A stretch of 64,000 nt of DNA from Fimbriimonas ginsengisoli Gsoil 348 (GCF_000724625.1 NZ_CP007139.1:4712001-4776000), one strand, 5' to 3'; positions 37,563 to 45,979 are shown, counted from the stretch's first letter. Numbers and translations: made by a program. Notes: generated from the letters alone by a model not told the origin.

Positions 37563-38344
37563 AAACTATTCTCCGAGGTGGGAAAACTTCCGTCCCTAAC
37601 CACCTCGGTGTAACTGCGAAGCCCATCTAATAAGCAGTCGCTGCCATGGACGAACGCTCGCGCATGGCGAAAACTTCCGGCAGAAAGCCCGAGCACGTCG
37701 TACAGAACTTGAATCTGCCCCGAGCAGCCCGCCCCCGCGCCGATGCCGATCGTCGGAATCGAAACCGCCTCCGTTATTCGCTCCGCAAGCTCGGCCGGAA
37801 TCAGCTCTAAAACCATCGAAAACGCTCCGGCATCCTCAAGCCGCTTCGCGGTATCGATAATCGATTCCCCCTTACTTCCCTTCCCTTGAACCCGATGCCC
37901 ACCAAAGAGATTAACCGACTGGGGCGTCATCCCAAGGTGTCCCATCACCGGGATCCCGGCGCGGACGCACGCCTCGATCTGCTCCGTGTAATCACCCTCC
38001 AGCTTCACCGCCTCGGCCCCCGCTTTCATCAGCGCGACCGCCGAACCAACGGCATCGGAAACCGACACTTGGAAACTACCGAAGGGGAGGTCGCTAACCA
38101 GTAACGCCCGCTTCACCCCGGCTCGGGTCGCCCGGGTGTGGTGCAGCATATCCTCCAAGGTCACCGGGACCGTCGTGGGGTAGCCGAGCAAGACATTGCC
38201 CACAGAATCGCCGACTAGAACGAGATCGACCCCCGCTGCATCCGCTAGGGCGCCAAATAGTGCGTCGTAAGCGGTTACGCAAACGACGCGCCTTCCCTTC
38301 TCGCGCATCGCGCGTATGTGCGGTACCGTGACCCGTTCCGACAT
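37559..38344 (-). CDS. panB: 3-methyl-2-oxobutanoate hydroxymethyltransferase PanB
   Basis: 261 residues. VGDSVGNVLLGYPTTVPVTL with the Mg-binding Asp, then AEAVKLEGDYTEQIEACVRA and PTIGIGAGAGCSGQIQVLYD are family signatures. It makes ketopantoate from 2-oxoisovalerate and methylene-tetrahydrofolate. First gene of panB-panC. Confidence 0.96.
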   Translation of the reverse strand: MSERVTVPHIRAMREKGRRVVCVTAYDALFGALADAAGVDLVLVGDSVGNVLLGYPTTVPVTLEDMLHHTRATRAGVKRALLVSDLPFGSFQVSVSDAVGSAVALMKAGAEAVKLEGDYTEQIEACVRAGIPVMGHLGMTPQSVNLFGGHRVQGKGSKGESIIDTAKRLEDAGAFSMVLELIPAELAERITEAVSIPTIGIGAGAGCSGQIQVLYDVLGLSAGSFRHARAFVHGSDCLLDGLRSYTEVVRDGSFPTSENSF

Positions 38345-38380
38345 GTCTGGCAGTTTACCGTCCGGCTATCGAGCTCGTTC

Positions 38381-38830
38381 TTACCCCAGCGCGGCCAAAA
38401 CCTCGGCCGCATGGCCTTGAGGCTTCACCTTGCGATAGATCTTTTCGATCTTTCCGTTGGGATCTAGCACATAGGTCGATCGTTCGATCCCCATGTAGGT
38501 CTTGCCGTACATCGATTTTTCCACCCATATTCCGAGCTGGTCGGCTAGCTCGTGCCCTTCGTCGGCAAGGAGCGTGAAATTGAGGCCGTACTTATCGACG
38601 AATTTTCGGTGCGACTTAACGCCGTCCGGGCTAACCCCGATAATCCGAGCTCCTTCGACCGTGGGAACGACGTCCCGAAACTCGCAGGCCTCGGCGGTGC
38701 AACCGGTGGTGTCGTCCTTCGGATAGAAATAGATCACCGCCCGCCGCCCCTTAAGATCGGCCAAGGAAACGGTATTTCCATCCTGGTCGGACAAGGAGAA
38801 ATCGGGGAATTGGGCGCCTTCTTCGATCAT
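38381..38830 (-). CDS. bcp: Thiol peroxidase, Bcp/PrxQ family
   Basis: 149 residues. DDTTGCTAEACEFRD carries the peroxidatic Cys44 and resolving Cys49, five residues apart as in Bcp/PrxQ. FSLSDQDGNTVSLADLKGRR and YFYPKDDTTG are the thioredoxin-fold segments. It reduces peroxides with thioredoxin. The start overlaps the CBS gene by 4 bases. Confidence 0.95.
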   Translation of the reverse strand: MIEEGAQFPDFSLSDQDGNTVSLADLKGRRAVIYFYPKDDTTGCTAEACEFRDVVPTVEGARIIGVSPDGVKSHRKFVDKYGLNFTLLADEGHELADQLGIWVEKSMYGKTYMGIERSTYVLDPNGKIEKIYRKVKPQGHAAEVLAALG

Positions 38831-39222
38831 GGGTTTTCTACGTCCAGCAGCATCGCCTGCATAAGGTCAACTCGTAATACGATGCCCGCCAACCGGTCGT
38901 CATCCATAACTGGTAAGAGAGTGAGCCCGCTGCTGAGCATGCGGTGAAATGCATCGGAGATTTCGGTGTCGGCGGCGGCGACCGTCGGCTCCTTGGTGGC
39001 GTGGGCAAGCACCGGCTCCTGAGCCATCGAAACGAGGTTGTCCCTCGTGGTGACGACCCGGCAGAGATCTCCCTCCGTCACTACCCCGATGGGGCGCATC
39101 CGGTCATCCACCACCACAAGCGCCGGAAACTGATAGATGTCCATCTTATCGACCGCATCCCGCACCGTGCTCTCTGCGGTCAGTGTGGGAATGTGGGCGT
39201 GCAGTACCTCGCGTAGGGTCAT
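38827..39222 (-). CDS. CBS domain-pair protein
   Basis: 131 residues made of two CBS repeats: TLTAESTVRDAVDKMDIYQF with IGVVTEGDLCRV, and TVAAADTEISDAFHRMLSSG with LAGIVLRVDLMQAM. It senses adenosine nucleotides in many systems; the partner is unknown. It overlaps the bcp start, so a redox or energy link is possible but not shown. Confidence 0.9.
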   Translation of the reverse strand: MTLREVLHAHIPTLTAESTVRDAVDKMDIYQFPALVVVDDRMRPIGVVTEGDLCRVVTTRDNLVSMAQEPVLAHATKEPTVAAADTEISDAFHRMLSSGLTLLPVMDDDRLAGIVLRVDLMQAMLLDVENP

Positions 39223-39278
39223 GGGGCGATTAGATTGTGAAGCGTTTCGCCGCCCACTTGCTCGATATACTGGTCCGG

Positions 39279-40028
39279 ATGCGGACGGGCGTACGAGTAG
39301 ATGTCGGGATTATCGGTGGAACCGGAATCGGGGAGCGCCTGCTCGCCTACGGCGGCGACCCGTTGCACGTCCCAACTCCCGCCGGCATCCTACGCGGACG
39401 TCTGGTGGAAATCGACGGAGTTTTCCTCTTTTTGGTTAGCCGCCACTCCGCCGGCCACAAGGTTCCCCCGCACAAAGTGAACTACAAAGCGATGGCGTTC
39501 GGCATGAAGGCGCTCGGCGCGAAAGGCTGTCTGTCGACGGCGGCGGTCGGAAGTCTGAGACGAGAATGGGGGCCGGGGACGCTCATCGCCTGCTCGGATT
39601 TCCTCGACTTCACCGGTCGAGCGCTAACTTTATTTGACCAAACCGTCGTTCACCGCGATTTTACAAACCCATTCGGAGTGTCAACTCGCCGAGCGCTGCT
39701 CGAATCGGCGAGTGAAGTCCGGGATTCGGTTGAGGATGGGGGGGTGTACCTGTGCGGAAACGGACCCCGTTACGAGACGCCTCGAGAGATTGAGCTGTAC
39801 CGATCGATGGGGGTCGACGTCGTGGGAATGACCGCCGCCACCGAAGCGATTCTGATGCGGGAAGCCGAGATCGACTACGCCTGCCTCGCCATCGTCACGA
39901 ACCTCGCCGCCGGCATCTCCCCAACCCCGCTCGACCACCAAGAAGTAGTGGATGAGATGCTCCGTTCCGGAGAGCGCGCCGTGCGGATCCTCATCGGAGC
40001 CGCCCGCAAAATCGCGGAGGGTGGATGA
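39279..40028 (+). CDS. S-methyl-5'-thioadenosine / thioinosine phosphorylase (MTAP family)
   Basis: About 249 residues from ATG 39279; a longer frame to 39237 adds 14 residues without support. VGIIGGTGIG, RHSAGHKVPPHKVNYKAMAF, FLDFTGRALTLFD and CGNGPRYETPREI are MTAP/PNP-II signatures. It splits MTA (or MTI) into base and methylthioribose-1-phosphate, salvaging methionine. The stop overlaps the start of the DprA-like gene by 4 bases. Confidence 0.85.
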   Translation: MRTGVRVDVGIIGGTGIGERLLAYGGDPLHVPTPAGILRGRLVEIDGVFLFLVSRHSAGHKVPPHKVNYKAMAFGMKALGAKGCLSTAAVGSLRREWGPGTLIACSDFLDFTGRALTLFDQTVVHRDFTNPFGVSTRRALLESASEVRDSVEDGGVYLCGNGPRYETPREIELYRSMGVDVVGMTAATEAILMREAEIDYACLAIVTNLAAGISPTPLDHQEVVDEMLRSGERAVRILIGAARKIAEGG

Positions 40029-40900
40029 CCCTTCCTCGCCGCACCTTCGCGCTTCTTCTCGCCATGACTCCCGGGATGGGCGGCCGCTCCGTCACGCGTG
40101 TCCTGGCCCGAAATGAGTTGCTCGGTCGCTCGCCCGAAGAGTTTCTCGCATTGTCTCCCGAGGCCTATCGCGAGGAGTACCGCCTGAGCAAACGGGCCGC
40201 CGAAAACCTGGCCCGCGACCGTTCCGGCCTCATCAAATCGACCCTCGAAACAGAACAGCGGCTGAACGGGCTTGGGGTCAGCCTCGTGACATCGGCGGAC
40301 GCTCACTACCCAACGCTCGTCGAGGAAATGGATCCCGATCCGCCGGGAGTTCTCTTCTTGTACGGCAACGCCCGTCTCTTGGAGTCGCGAACGTTTTGCG
40401 TTCTCAGCTCGCGTAACGCCCGCCCAGCGGACCTCGAGATGATCGAAAGGCTCACCGAGGAAGCGGTACTCGAAGGCGAGGTACTCGTCACCAGCCACGA
40501 CAAGCTGGAGTATCAGCGCTCGGCCGTGGTCCCGCTCCGGTGGGGCTCGCCCAGAATCCTCTGCCTAGATCGCGGCCTCTTCCAAGTTCTCGGTCCCGAC
40601 CTGCGCGACGAAGCGTTTCGAGCCGCCCGCCTGTGGCGCTACGAGTTCGACCCCTCCACCGACCTGGTCGTCAGCCCTTTCCGTCCCGACTCGTCGTTTA
40701 TCGGAGTCAACAACCAAGTCCGCGATCGACTTGTGGCCTGCCTCTCCCGCCGCCTCGACTTCGTCCACATCGCCGAAGGCGGCAACATGGAAAAGCTAGC
40801 CAGAATGGCTCTGCGCGCAGAGCGAAAGGTGCGGGTATCCGACCGAATCATCGGCTACCGGGAATTGCGCGGGTTGGGCGCCGAAGTAATCAAGACGTAG
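40025..40900 (+). CDS. Divergent DprA/Smf-like protein
   Basis: 291 residues. A short helical start (LARNELLGRSPEEFLALSPE) is followed by YPTLVEEMDPDPPGVLFLYG with NARLLESRTFCVLSSRNARP, which matches the start of the DprA Rossmann domain (YP..L....DPP.VL...GN, then GSR). The later GxRGID and nucleotide motifs are weak. Likely a degenerate member of the family that loads single-stranded DNA for recombination. Coupled to the MTAP gene. Confidence 0.6.
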   Translation: MTLPRRTFALLLAMTPGMGGRSVTRVLARNELLGRSPEEFLALSPEAYREEYRLSKRAAENLARDRSGLIKSTLETEQRLNGLGVSLVTSADAHYPTLVEEMDPDPPGVLFLYGNARLLESRTFCVLSSRNARPADLEMIERLTEEAVLEGEVLVTSHDKLEYQRSAVVPLRWGSPRILCLDRGLFQVLGPDLRDEAFRAARLWRYEFDPSTDLVVSPFRPDSSFIGVNNQVRDRLVACLSRRLDFVHIAEGGNMEKLARMALRAERKVRVSDRIIGYRELRGLGAEVIKT

Positions 40901-40955
40901 CCCCGTCTGCCCGAAAAACGGACATTGACTCTCGTTCATGCCGCGGGAAGGAAGC

Positions 40956-41267
40956 TTAACCTTGGCCGAGACGCTCGCGAATCGGGTCGGACTCGAGCCG
41001 TGCGGCAAGCGCCCGCTGCGACCGCGCGAGGTCGTCTAGCGCAAGCGTCTGGTCGCGGACGAGATCGCGAAGCGCCGCAACTTCGCTCTGAAGCCGGTAA
41101 TCGGTTTCCGGCAGCGGAACCTGATTGGCAGGGCGGCGCATAATCTCCGCCATCTTCTGCTGATGCTTGGTGAGGATGAAGATGATCGGAGTCATTAGGA
41201 AGATTCCCCCGAGGGCAACTCCTAGGACCGAGTCGATATCAGCGAGCGGCAGCAAGTTCGGGTTCAT
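40956..41267 (-). CDS. Small membrane protein with coiled coil, paralogue of the 41271 gene
   Basis: 103 residues: one membrane segment (LGGIFLMTPIIFILT at about 19-33), then KHQQKMAEIM and a helical, coiled-coil-like tail (LQSEVAALRDLVRDQTLALD). It shares the HQQKMA segment and layout with the gene 3 bases away. The layout recalls PspB-type proteins, but I do not claim homology. Confidence 0.65.
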   Translation of the reverse strand: MNPNLLPLADIDSVLGVALGGIFLMTPIIFILTKHQQKMAEIMRRPANQVPLPETDYRLQSEVAALRDLVRDQTLALDDLARSQRALAARLESDPIRERLGQG

Positions 41268-41270
41268 GAA

Positions 41271-41546
41271 TTAGCCTCCCGTTCGGAGCCGCTCCTGCAT
41301 TCCGGCGTCGACCGGCCTCGCGGGCGGACGGGACTGCGCCGCGTCGAGCGCCAGCATCTGCGTATGGATCAGCTCTTTCAGCTCCCGGACCTCTTGGCGA
41401 AGCGCCGAAATCTCCGTGGAATCTGTTTGCGGTCTGGCCTCATGGATGATCCTTGCCATCTTTTGCTGATGAGAAGTGAGGATGGCAACGATCGGAATCA
41501 TGAAGATAATGATCGGAACAAGTAAAGCAACTACTCCAGGATTCAT
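41271..41546 (-). CDS. Small membrane protein with coiled coil, paralogue of the 40956 gene
   Basis: 91 residues: a membrane segment (LLVPIIIFMIPIVAIL) then TSHQQKMARIIHEARP and a coiled-coil helix (ALRQEVRELKELIHTQMLAL). First of a two-gene tandem pair. The two probably form a homo- or hetero-oligomer at the inner membrane. Confidence 0.65.
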   Translation of the reverse strand: MNPGVVALLVPIIIFMIPIVAILTSHQQKMARIIHEARPQTDSTEISALRQEVRELKELIHTQMLALDAAQSRPPARPVDAGMQERLRTGG

Positions 41547-41603
41547 GGTTCACCGGCCTTTTAAGTCTTTACGAGCATACTCCTAGCGCCGTTGCGACGG
41601 AAC

Positions 41604-42320
41604 TTAGACTGCGAGCGCTTCCGCAAGAGTAAAGCGCCCTTCGTACAGCGCCTTCCCCGTAATCACTCCTTCGACCCCCGGAGCAGGGAGCGCCTTCAGA
41701 GCCTTGAGATCGGCCAGGTTGGAGACTCCGCCGCTAGCGATGACCGGAATCGAAACCGCGTCCGCCATGTCGATCAAGCCTTGGAGATCCGGACCTTCGA
41801 GAGAGCCGTCTTTCGCGATGTCCGTGGTAATCACGCGGCGGCAGCCAAGGGCTTGTAAACGCCGGGCCAGTTCGGTGCCACGCATTTCGCCCGTGTCGAG
41901 CCAGCCATGCACCGCGACGAGCCCGTTGCGAGTGTCGATGCCGGCGACTACCCGCTCTCCGTAACGAGAAAACACTTCCTCGGCAAATTCCAAGTCTTGT
42001 GCCAAACGCGACCCAAGCACGACCCGCGCCGCTCCGGCGTTCAACGCCGCCTCGATCGCGGCGGTGTCGCGGAGCCCGCCGCCGAACTCGATTCGAAGGT
42101 CCGTCGCCTGGGCGATCGCGCGAAGCACGGCGAGGTTCTGGGGACTTCCAGCCTTCGCTCCATCCAGATCGACTACGTGGAGCCATTCGGCTCCCTCGGC
42201 TTCGAAACCACGCGCTACCTCGACCGGATCTAAGCCATAGTCGGTTTTCCGATCGTAATCCCCCTGTGAAAGCCTAACCGTTCGCCCGTCAATGAGGTCA
42301 ATGGCCGGCAGGATCAACAT
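41604..42320 (-). CDS. hisA: Phosphoribosylformimino-5-aminoimidazole carboxamide isomerase HisA
   Basis: 238 residues. LPAIDLIDGRTVRLSQGDYD at the N-terminus, then LRIEFGGGLRDTAAIEAALN and PVIASGGVSNLADLKALKAL give the half-barrel phosphate sites of HisA/HisF. The Asp pair of the isomerase is present (D8 and the VVAGIDTRNG Asp). Last gene of a hisB-hisH-hisA operon, overlapping hisH by 7 bases. Confidence 0.95.
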   Translation of the reverse strand: MLILPAIDLIDGRTVRLSQGDYDRKTDYGLDPVEVARGFEAEGAEWLHVVDLDGAKAGSPQNLAVLRAIAQATDLRIEFGGGLRDTAAIEAALNAGAARVVLGSRLAQDLEFAEEVFSRYGERVVAGIDTRNGLVAVHGWLDTGEMRGTELARRLQALGCRRVITTDIAKDGSLEGPDLQGLIDMADAVSIPVIASGGVSNLADLKALKALPAPGVEGVITGKALYEGRFTLAEALAV

Positions 42321-42904
42321 TCGAGGAAGCTCCGCAGAATCCGCATTCCCACATCGCCGCTCTTTTCTGGGTGAAACTGCGCTCCGTAGATATTCTCTCG
42401 CTGCACCATCGCCGCGAACGGAATCCCGTAATTCGCGACCGCCGCCACGTCGTTCTTATCGGCGCAATCGGTGTAAAGCGAGTGGACGAAGTAAGCCTGC
42501 TCGCCATCTTTCACGTTCCGGCCGATTCCATCTTGCCTGCAAATCGTGATTGGACTCCAACCCATGTGCGGCACCTTCAAACCCATGTCTGGAGGAAAGT
42601 AGCGCACTCGGCCGGGAATGAGCCCAAGCCCCTGGTGCTCTCCCAGCTCTTCGCTCGAATCGAACAAAAGCTGCTGCCCCAGGCAAATCCCCAGCACCGG
42701 CGCGCCGGTGGCCGCAAAGGCTCGAATCTCGCCAGCTAATGGGCCAACCCGTTCCATCGCGGCCCCGAAGGCGCCTACGCCCGGAATGATCAACCGGTCG
42801 CAGCCGGCCAAATCAGACCGGACCTGACAAGCGGCGCCCAAACTTTCCAGGGCCTTCTCCACCGAGCGGATATTCCCCATTCCGTAGTCGAGAATCGTGA
42901 TCAA
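42314..42904 (-). CDS. hisH: Imidazole glycerol phosphate synthase subunit HisH
   Basis: 196 residues, a class I glutamine amidotransferase. GICLGQQLLFDSSEE carries the nucleophile Cys; QFHPEKSGDVG the His/Glu pair. It feeds ammonia to HisF, which is not in this operon. Coupled with hisB by a 4-base overlap. Confidence 0.95.
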   Translation of the reverse strand: MITILDYGMGNIRSVEKALESLGAACQVRSDLAGCDRLIIPGVGAFGAAMERVGPLAGEIRAFAATGAPVLGICLGQQLLFDSSEELGEHQGLGLIPGRVRYFPPDMGLKVPHMGWSPITICRQDGIGRNVKDGEQAYFVHSLYTDCADKNDVAAVANYGIPFAAMVQRENIYGAQFHPEKSGDVGMRILRSFLEC

Positions 42905-43503
42905 TCCCGAGAACCTTTTGTGGACGTGGAGCCTCGTCGCTCGGAACGCCGGGTTGCCTGATACAACGCGCGGCCGAACCCCTTAAAGATCGCCTCACAC
43001 ACGTGGTGATCGTTTTCGCCGGCAATCTTGCGGATGTGGATTGTCATGCCGCCGTGGGTCGAGAGCGCACGGAAAAACTCGCGTACGCACTCGGTAGAAA
43101 GATCGCCGATCTGGTCTCGCTTCCAGTCGACTTCAAACCCGAGCACCCCTCGCCCGCTAATATCGATCGCCACCAACGCCAGCGCTTCGTCCATCGGCGT
43201 ATGATTGCTGCCGTACCGCTCGATTGGCTCGTCCCCCAACGCCTGGGAAAGGCACTGCCCCAGCACGATCCCGACGTCTTCCACCGTGTGGTGGTCGTCG
43301 ATATGAAGATCCCCTTCGGCCGCCATTCCGATATCGAAGTGGCCGTGGAACGAGAGCTGGTGAAGCATGTGGTCGAAGAACCCGATGCCGGTCACGATGT
43401 CGCGCCGAGTTCCACCGTCCAGATCGAGCACGGCCTGGATGCGGGTCTCCGAGGTTTCCCTGTAGATCTCCGCGTAACGTACCCCCGGCGTGCTCTTGCT
43501 CAT
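42901..43503 (-). CDS. hisB: Imidazoleglycerol-phosphate dehydratase HisB
   Basis: 200 residues, monofunctional. GFFDHMLHQLSFHGHFDI, DDHHTVEDVGIVLGQ and ENDHHVCEAIFKGFGRAL hold the metal-binding His clusters. Start ATG 43503 follows AAGGAAAT. A terminator hairpin ends 32 bases upstream, so transcription into the operon may be controlled by the leader RNA at 43535-43760. Confidence 0.95.
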   Translation of the reverse strand: MSKSTPGVRYAEIYRETSETRIQAVLDLDGGTRRDIVTGIGFFDHMLHQLSFHGHFDIGMAAEGDLHIDDHHTVEDVGIVLGQCLSQALGDEPIERYGSNHTPMDEALALVAIDISGRGVLGFEVDWKRDQIGDLSTECVREFFRALSTHGGMTIHIRKIAGENDHHVCEAIFKGFGRALYQATRRSERRGSTSTKGSRD

Positions 43504-43534
43504 CTATTTCCTTATACCTGCGTTTAGCTCCACC

Positions 43535-43566
43535 TAAAATAAAAGGAGGCTCCCCTTTCGGAGAGC
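43535..43566 (-). terminator. Intrinsic terminator in the hisB leader
   Basis: On the minus strand GGCTCTCC-GAAA-GGGGAGCC forms an 8-bp stem, with one U-G wobble that would be a mismatch on the other strand, followed by TCCTTTTATTTT. It ends about 30 bases before hisB, the position expected for an attenuator. Confidence 0.8.
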
Positions 43567-43760
43567 CCCGCTCAACAGGAGGTGCTGACACGGAGAATCC
43601 CAATTCTGAATCAAGGTTGACACGGCGCCGTTGCCGCCAGAGACCTTGTTCAGCACAAAGATGCCCCTTAGACCACAAAGGCAAGTGTCATGGCGCTCTG
43701 ACAGGGACAACATTGTCCCGTCTTCCCCTCCAGCCTTGCGGCTGGCGTCGTGCGCGCGCA
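43567..43760 (-). ncRNA. Candidate structured leader (attenuator) RNA of the his operon
   Basis: About 195 bases of minus-strand sequence with no credible gene contain CCAGCC-GCAA-GGCTGG (43730-43745) with a GNRA loop, and two mutually exclusive helices. GTGCTGA (43650-43656) can pair with TCAGCAC (43582-43588). The overlapping CTGAACAAGG (43644-43653) can pair with CCTTGATTCAG (43606-43616). A palindrome at 43704-43719 (GGGACAA-CA-TTGTCCC) may be a promoter operator. No run of His codons and no T-box motif is seen. Function is inferred from position and pairing only. Confidence 0.45.
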
Positions 43761-44090
43761 TCCGACTCTCACGTCGCCTACGGGGTTAGCTGTCGGGTTC
43801 GGGCCAAGAGTTACCCTAGCGATCAATGAGATCGCGTTCACCCCTAAGTTCCGGGTCCCCCGTTCCCCCTCTCGGGGAATTCGGCGTTTGGCTTTGCAGC
43901 CTCGTATTTATTGTAGCATGGAGTTCCGAAACCGGGGGAAGTTTTTCCACATTTTGAATCCGACGAAGTCGATTGGACTGTGTCGTGTGGCCTGTGGCCC
44001 AAGGGCAAATGAGCCTTCGGGGACACCCGAGCCCCATCCGTCCCAGAAGTCCCATTCGTCCCATCGGCTGGGGTAAAGCCTCACGATAAG

Positions 44091-44176
44091 AACACCGCAA
44101 CACCGCAACACCGCAACACCGCAACACCGCAACACCGCAACACCGCAACACCGCAACACCGCAACACCGCAACACC
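44091..44176. repeat. 8-bp tandem repeat, about 10.75 copies
   Basis: AACACCGC repeats from 44091 to 44170 without error, then AACACC. It ends 15 bases before the ATG of upp. The unit is not a multiple of 3, so it cannot be read through in one frame. Copy number could change by slippage and alter expression of upp. Confidence 0.95.
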
Positions 44177-44191
44177 CGGTACCCTACAGCA

Positions 44192-44815
44192 ATGCCGCTT
44201 CAGGTCCTCGACCATCCCCTCGCCAGCCATCTCCTCGCCTCGTTGCGCGACGAACGAACCCCGCCGCAAGAATTTCGGCAGCTCGCGCGGCGATTGACAA
44301 CCCTTCTGGTGCTCCAGGCAACCTACGGCATCCGGACCCGGATCGATCGGGTCACCACGCCGCTCTGCGAGACGGAAGCGAGAGTGCTCGACCAAGGGCT
44401 AGCCGTCGTCCCCGTACTCCGCGCCGGACTAGGGATGCTCGAGCCGATCGTCGACCTGTTCCCCGACGTCGCCGTCGGCTACATCGGTCTGGAGCGCCAC
44501 GAGGAGACGGCGGTGGCCCGAAGCTACTACAGCAAGGTCCCGCAATCGGTCGAAGGCCGGTTCACGCTGTGCGTCGATCCGATGCTCGCCACCGGTGGCT
44601 CCGCCGCCCAGGCGATTTCGCTCATTAAAGCCCATGGAGCAAGCCAAATCACCATGGTAAGCATCGTCTCCGCCCCCGAAGGAGTTGAGAAGCTGCAACA
44701 GGCGCATCCCGACGTGGCCATCGTCACCGCTGCCCTGGACGAGAAGCTAAACGACCGCCACTACATCGTCCCCGGCCTGGGCGATTTCGGCGACCGCCTC
44801 TACGGAACTCCTTAG
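44192..44815 (+). CDS. upp: Uracil phosphoribosyltransferase
   Basis: 207 residues, full length. VPVLRAGLGMLEPI and DPMLATGGSAAQAISLIK (the PRPP loop) are signature motifs; the C-terminal GLGDFGDRLYGT is family typical. It makes UMP from uracil and PRPP. The tandem repeat 15 bases upstream leaves little space for a normal leader. Confidence 0.97.
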   Translation: MPLQVLDHPLASHLLASLRDERTPPQEFRQLARRLTTLLVLQATYGIRTRIDRVTTPLCETEARVLDQGLAVVPVLRAGLGMLEPIVDLFPDVAVGYIGLERHEETAVARSYYSKVPQSVEGRFTLCVDPMLATGGSAAQAISLIKAHGASQITMVSIVSAPEGVEKLQQAHPDVAIVTAALDEKLNDRHYIVPGLGDFGDRLYGTP

Positions 44816-44829
44816 TGAGCCAGCATCGT

Positions 44830-44863
44830 GGTCCGGACAAAAACCGGCGCTATTAGCCGGACC
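44830..44863 (+). terminator. Hairpin after upp
   Basis: GGTCCGG (44830-44836) pairs with CCGGACC (44857-44863); an alternative inner stem CCGGC/GCCGG also exists. It is 15 bases after the upp stop. No T-run on the plus strand, so terminator function is likely but not certain. Confidence 0.5.
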
Positions 44864-44920
44864 GTGGGTTAAGGTCAAGTAACAAACCCGGTTTTCGTCC
44901 GCACCCGTGGCTTTTAGCGG

Positions 44921-44954
44921 CGAAAACGGTTCGATCCGCATCAAACCGTTTTCG
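44921..44954. promoter_or_regulatory. Inverted repeat in front of the NIPSNAP-ArsR pair
   Basis: CGAAAACGGTT (44921-44931) and AACCGTTTTCG (44944-44954) are perfect inverted repeats 12 bases apart, 25 bases before ATG 44980. It could be the operator of the downstream ArsR protein. Confidence 0.5.
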
Positions 44955-44979
44955 CGGCTCAGCCGCCCAGCATGACCGT

Positions 44980-45291
44980 ATGGCGATCACTTGCTGCATC
45001 CGGTACGTTATCGATCCGTTTAAACTGGACGAGTTTGAGCGATACGCGAGGAGATGGGGGACAATCATTCCGAGATGTGGGGGTGATTTGCTCGGGTACT
45101 TCTTGCCGCACGAGGGGACGAATAATGTGGCCCTGGCGATGATCGGGTTTGAGAGCCTCGCCGCCTACGAGGCTTACCGGTCTCGGTTGAAGGCCGACCC
45201 CGAAGGAGCCGAGAATTTCAGGATCGCCCAGGAGTCGAAGTTCATCCTCAGCGAAGAGCGGACCTTTCTGCGACGCGCGGAGTCGACATGA
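44980..45291 (+). CDS. NIPSNAP family protein
   Basis: 103 residues, a ferredoxin-like alpha-beta fold: [38 protein letters not shown] and [20 protein letters not shown] are NIPSNAP signatures. Function is poorly known in bacteria. The stop overlaps the ArsR start by 4 bases, so the two are one unit. Confidence 0.85.
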   Translation: MAITCCIRYVIDPFKLDEFERYARRWGTIIPRCGGDLLGYFLPHEGTNNVALAMIGFESLAAYEAYRSRLKADPEGAENFRIAQESKFILSEERTFLRRAEST

Positions 45292-45941
45292 CGCCGAATT
45301 CTCTAACGACGATCGCTTCCCTCTTGGCCGATCCGGCGAGGGCGGAGATGCTCCTCGCAATGATGGATGGACGAGTGCATCCAGCTTCCGATCTCGCGGC
45401 GATCGCGCACGTTTCCCCCTCGACCGCCAGCCACCACCTGGCCGCTCTCGTGGAGGGAGGTCTCGTCACGGTGACCCAAATCGGGCGGTGCCGATACCAC
45501 GGCCTGGCCGGACCTGAAATAGCGGAGTTACTGGAGTCGATCGGCTCCCTATCGCCAGCCTCGCTGAGGGCCGCTCGCCCGCTTGCCGAGTGCCGCTCTT
45601 GCTACGATCATCTCGCCGGCCGCTTTGGCATCCGTTTGCGGAAGGGACTCGAAGCGAGAGAGTTCGTCCGCTTAGAAGGAGACCGTTTCACCGTTTCCCC
45701 CTCTGGATTCGAGTTTTTTACCGAGTTCGGCATCGACGTCGCCGCGCTTAAGGCGAAGCGCCGCCCGCTGGCGCGGGCCTGCATCGACTGGACTGAACGA
45801 GTTCCGCATATCGGCGGCTCCCTCGGAGCCGCACTGCTAAGCCGGCTGCTAGACCGGGGCTGGGTCACGCGAGGAGATATCCCTCGCAGCCTAACCGTCA
45901 CCCCAGTCGGCGAAGAGTGCCTGCAATCCTTTGGCCTCTAG
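45288..45941 (+). CDS. ArsR family transcriptional regulator with a long C-terminal domain
   Basis: 217 residues. The winged helix ([40 protein letters not shown] and [20 protein letters not shown]) is at 1-80. [20 protein letters not shown] segment with two Cys, and a further HTH-like region, make the protein twice the usual ArsR length. It may bind the inverted repeat at 44921-44954 upstream of its own operon. The signal is unknown; the Cys pair could bind metal. Confidence 0.85.
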   Translation: MTPNSLTTIASLLADPARAEMLLAMMDGRVHPASDLAAIAHVSPSTASHHLAALVEGGLVTVTQIGRCRYHGLAGPEIAELLESIGSLSPASLRAARPLAECRSCYDHLAGRFGIRLRKGLEAREFVRLEGDRFTVSPSGFEFFTEFGIDVAALKAKRRPLARACIDWTERVPHIGGSLGAALLSRLLDRGWVTRGDIPRSLTVTPVGEECLQSFGL

Positions 45942-45979
45942 TGGCCCTGGCTTCCTGCCAGTGCCACGTTCCCGACAAC

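Noticed and set aside
43534-43761. A 75-codon minus-strand frame before hisB
   Set aside because: It contains the terminator hairpin and T-run as codons, which is unlikely in a real gene; the region fits an RNA leader better.
43816-44175. Minus-strand frames reading VLRCCGVA repeats
   Set aside because: They are translations of the 8-bp tandem repeat, which is open in several frames by chance.
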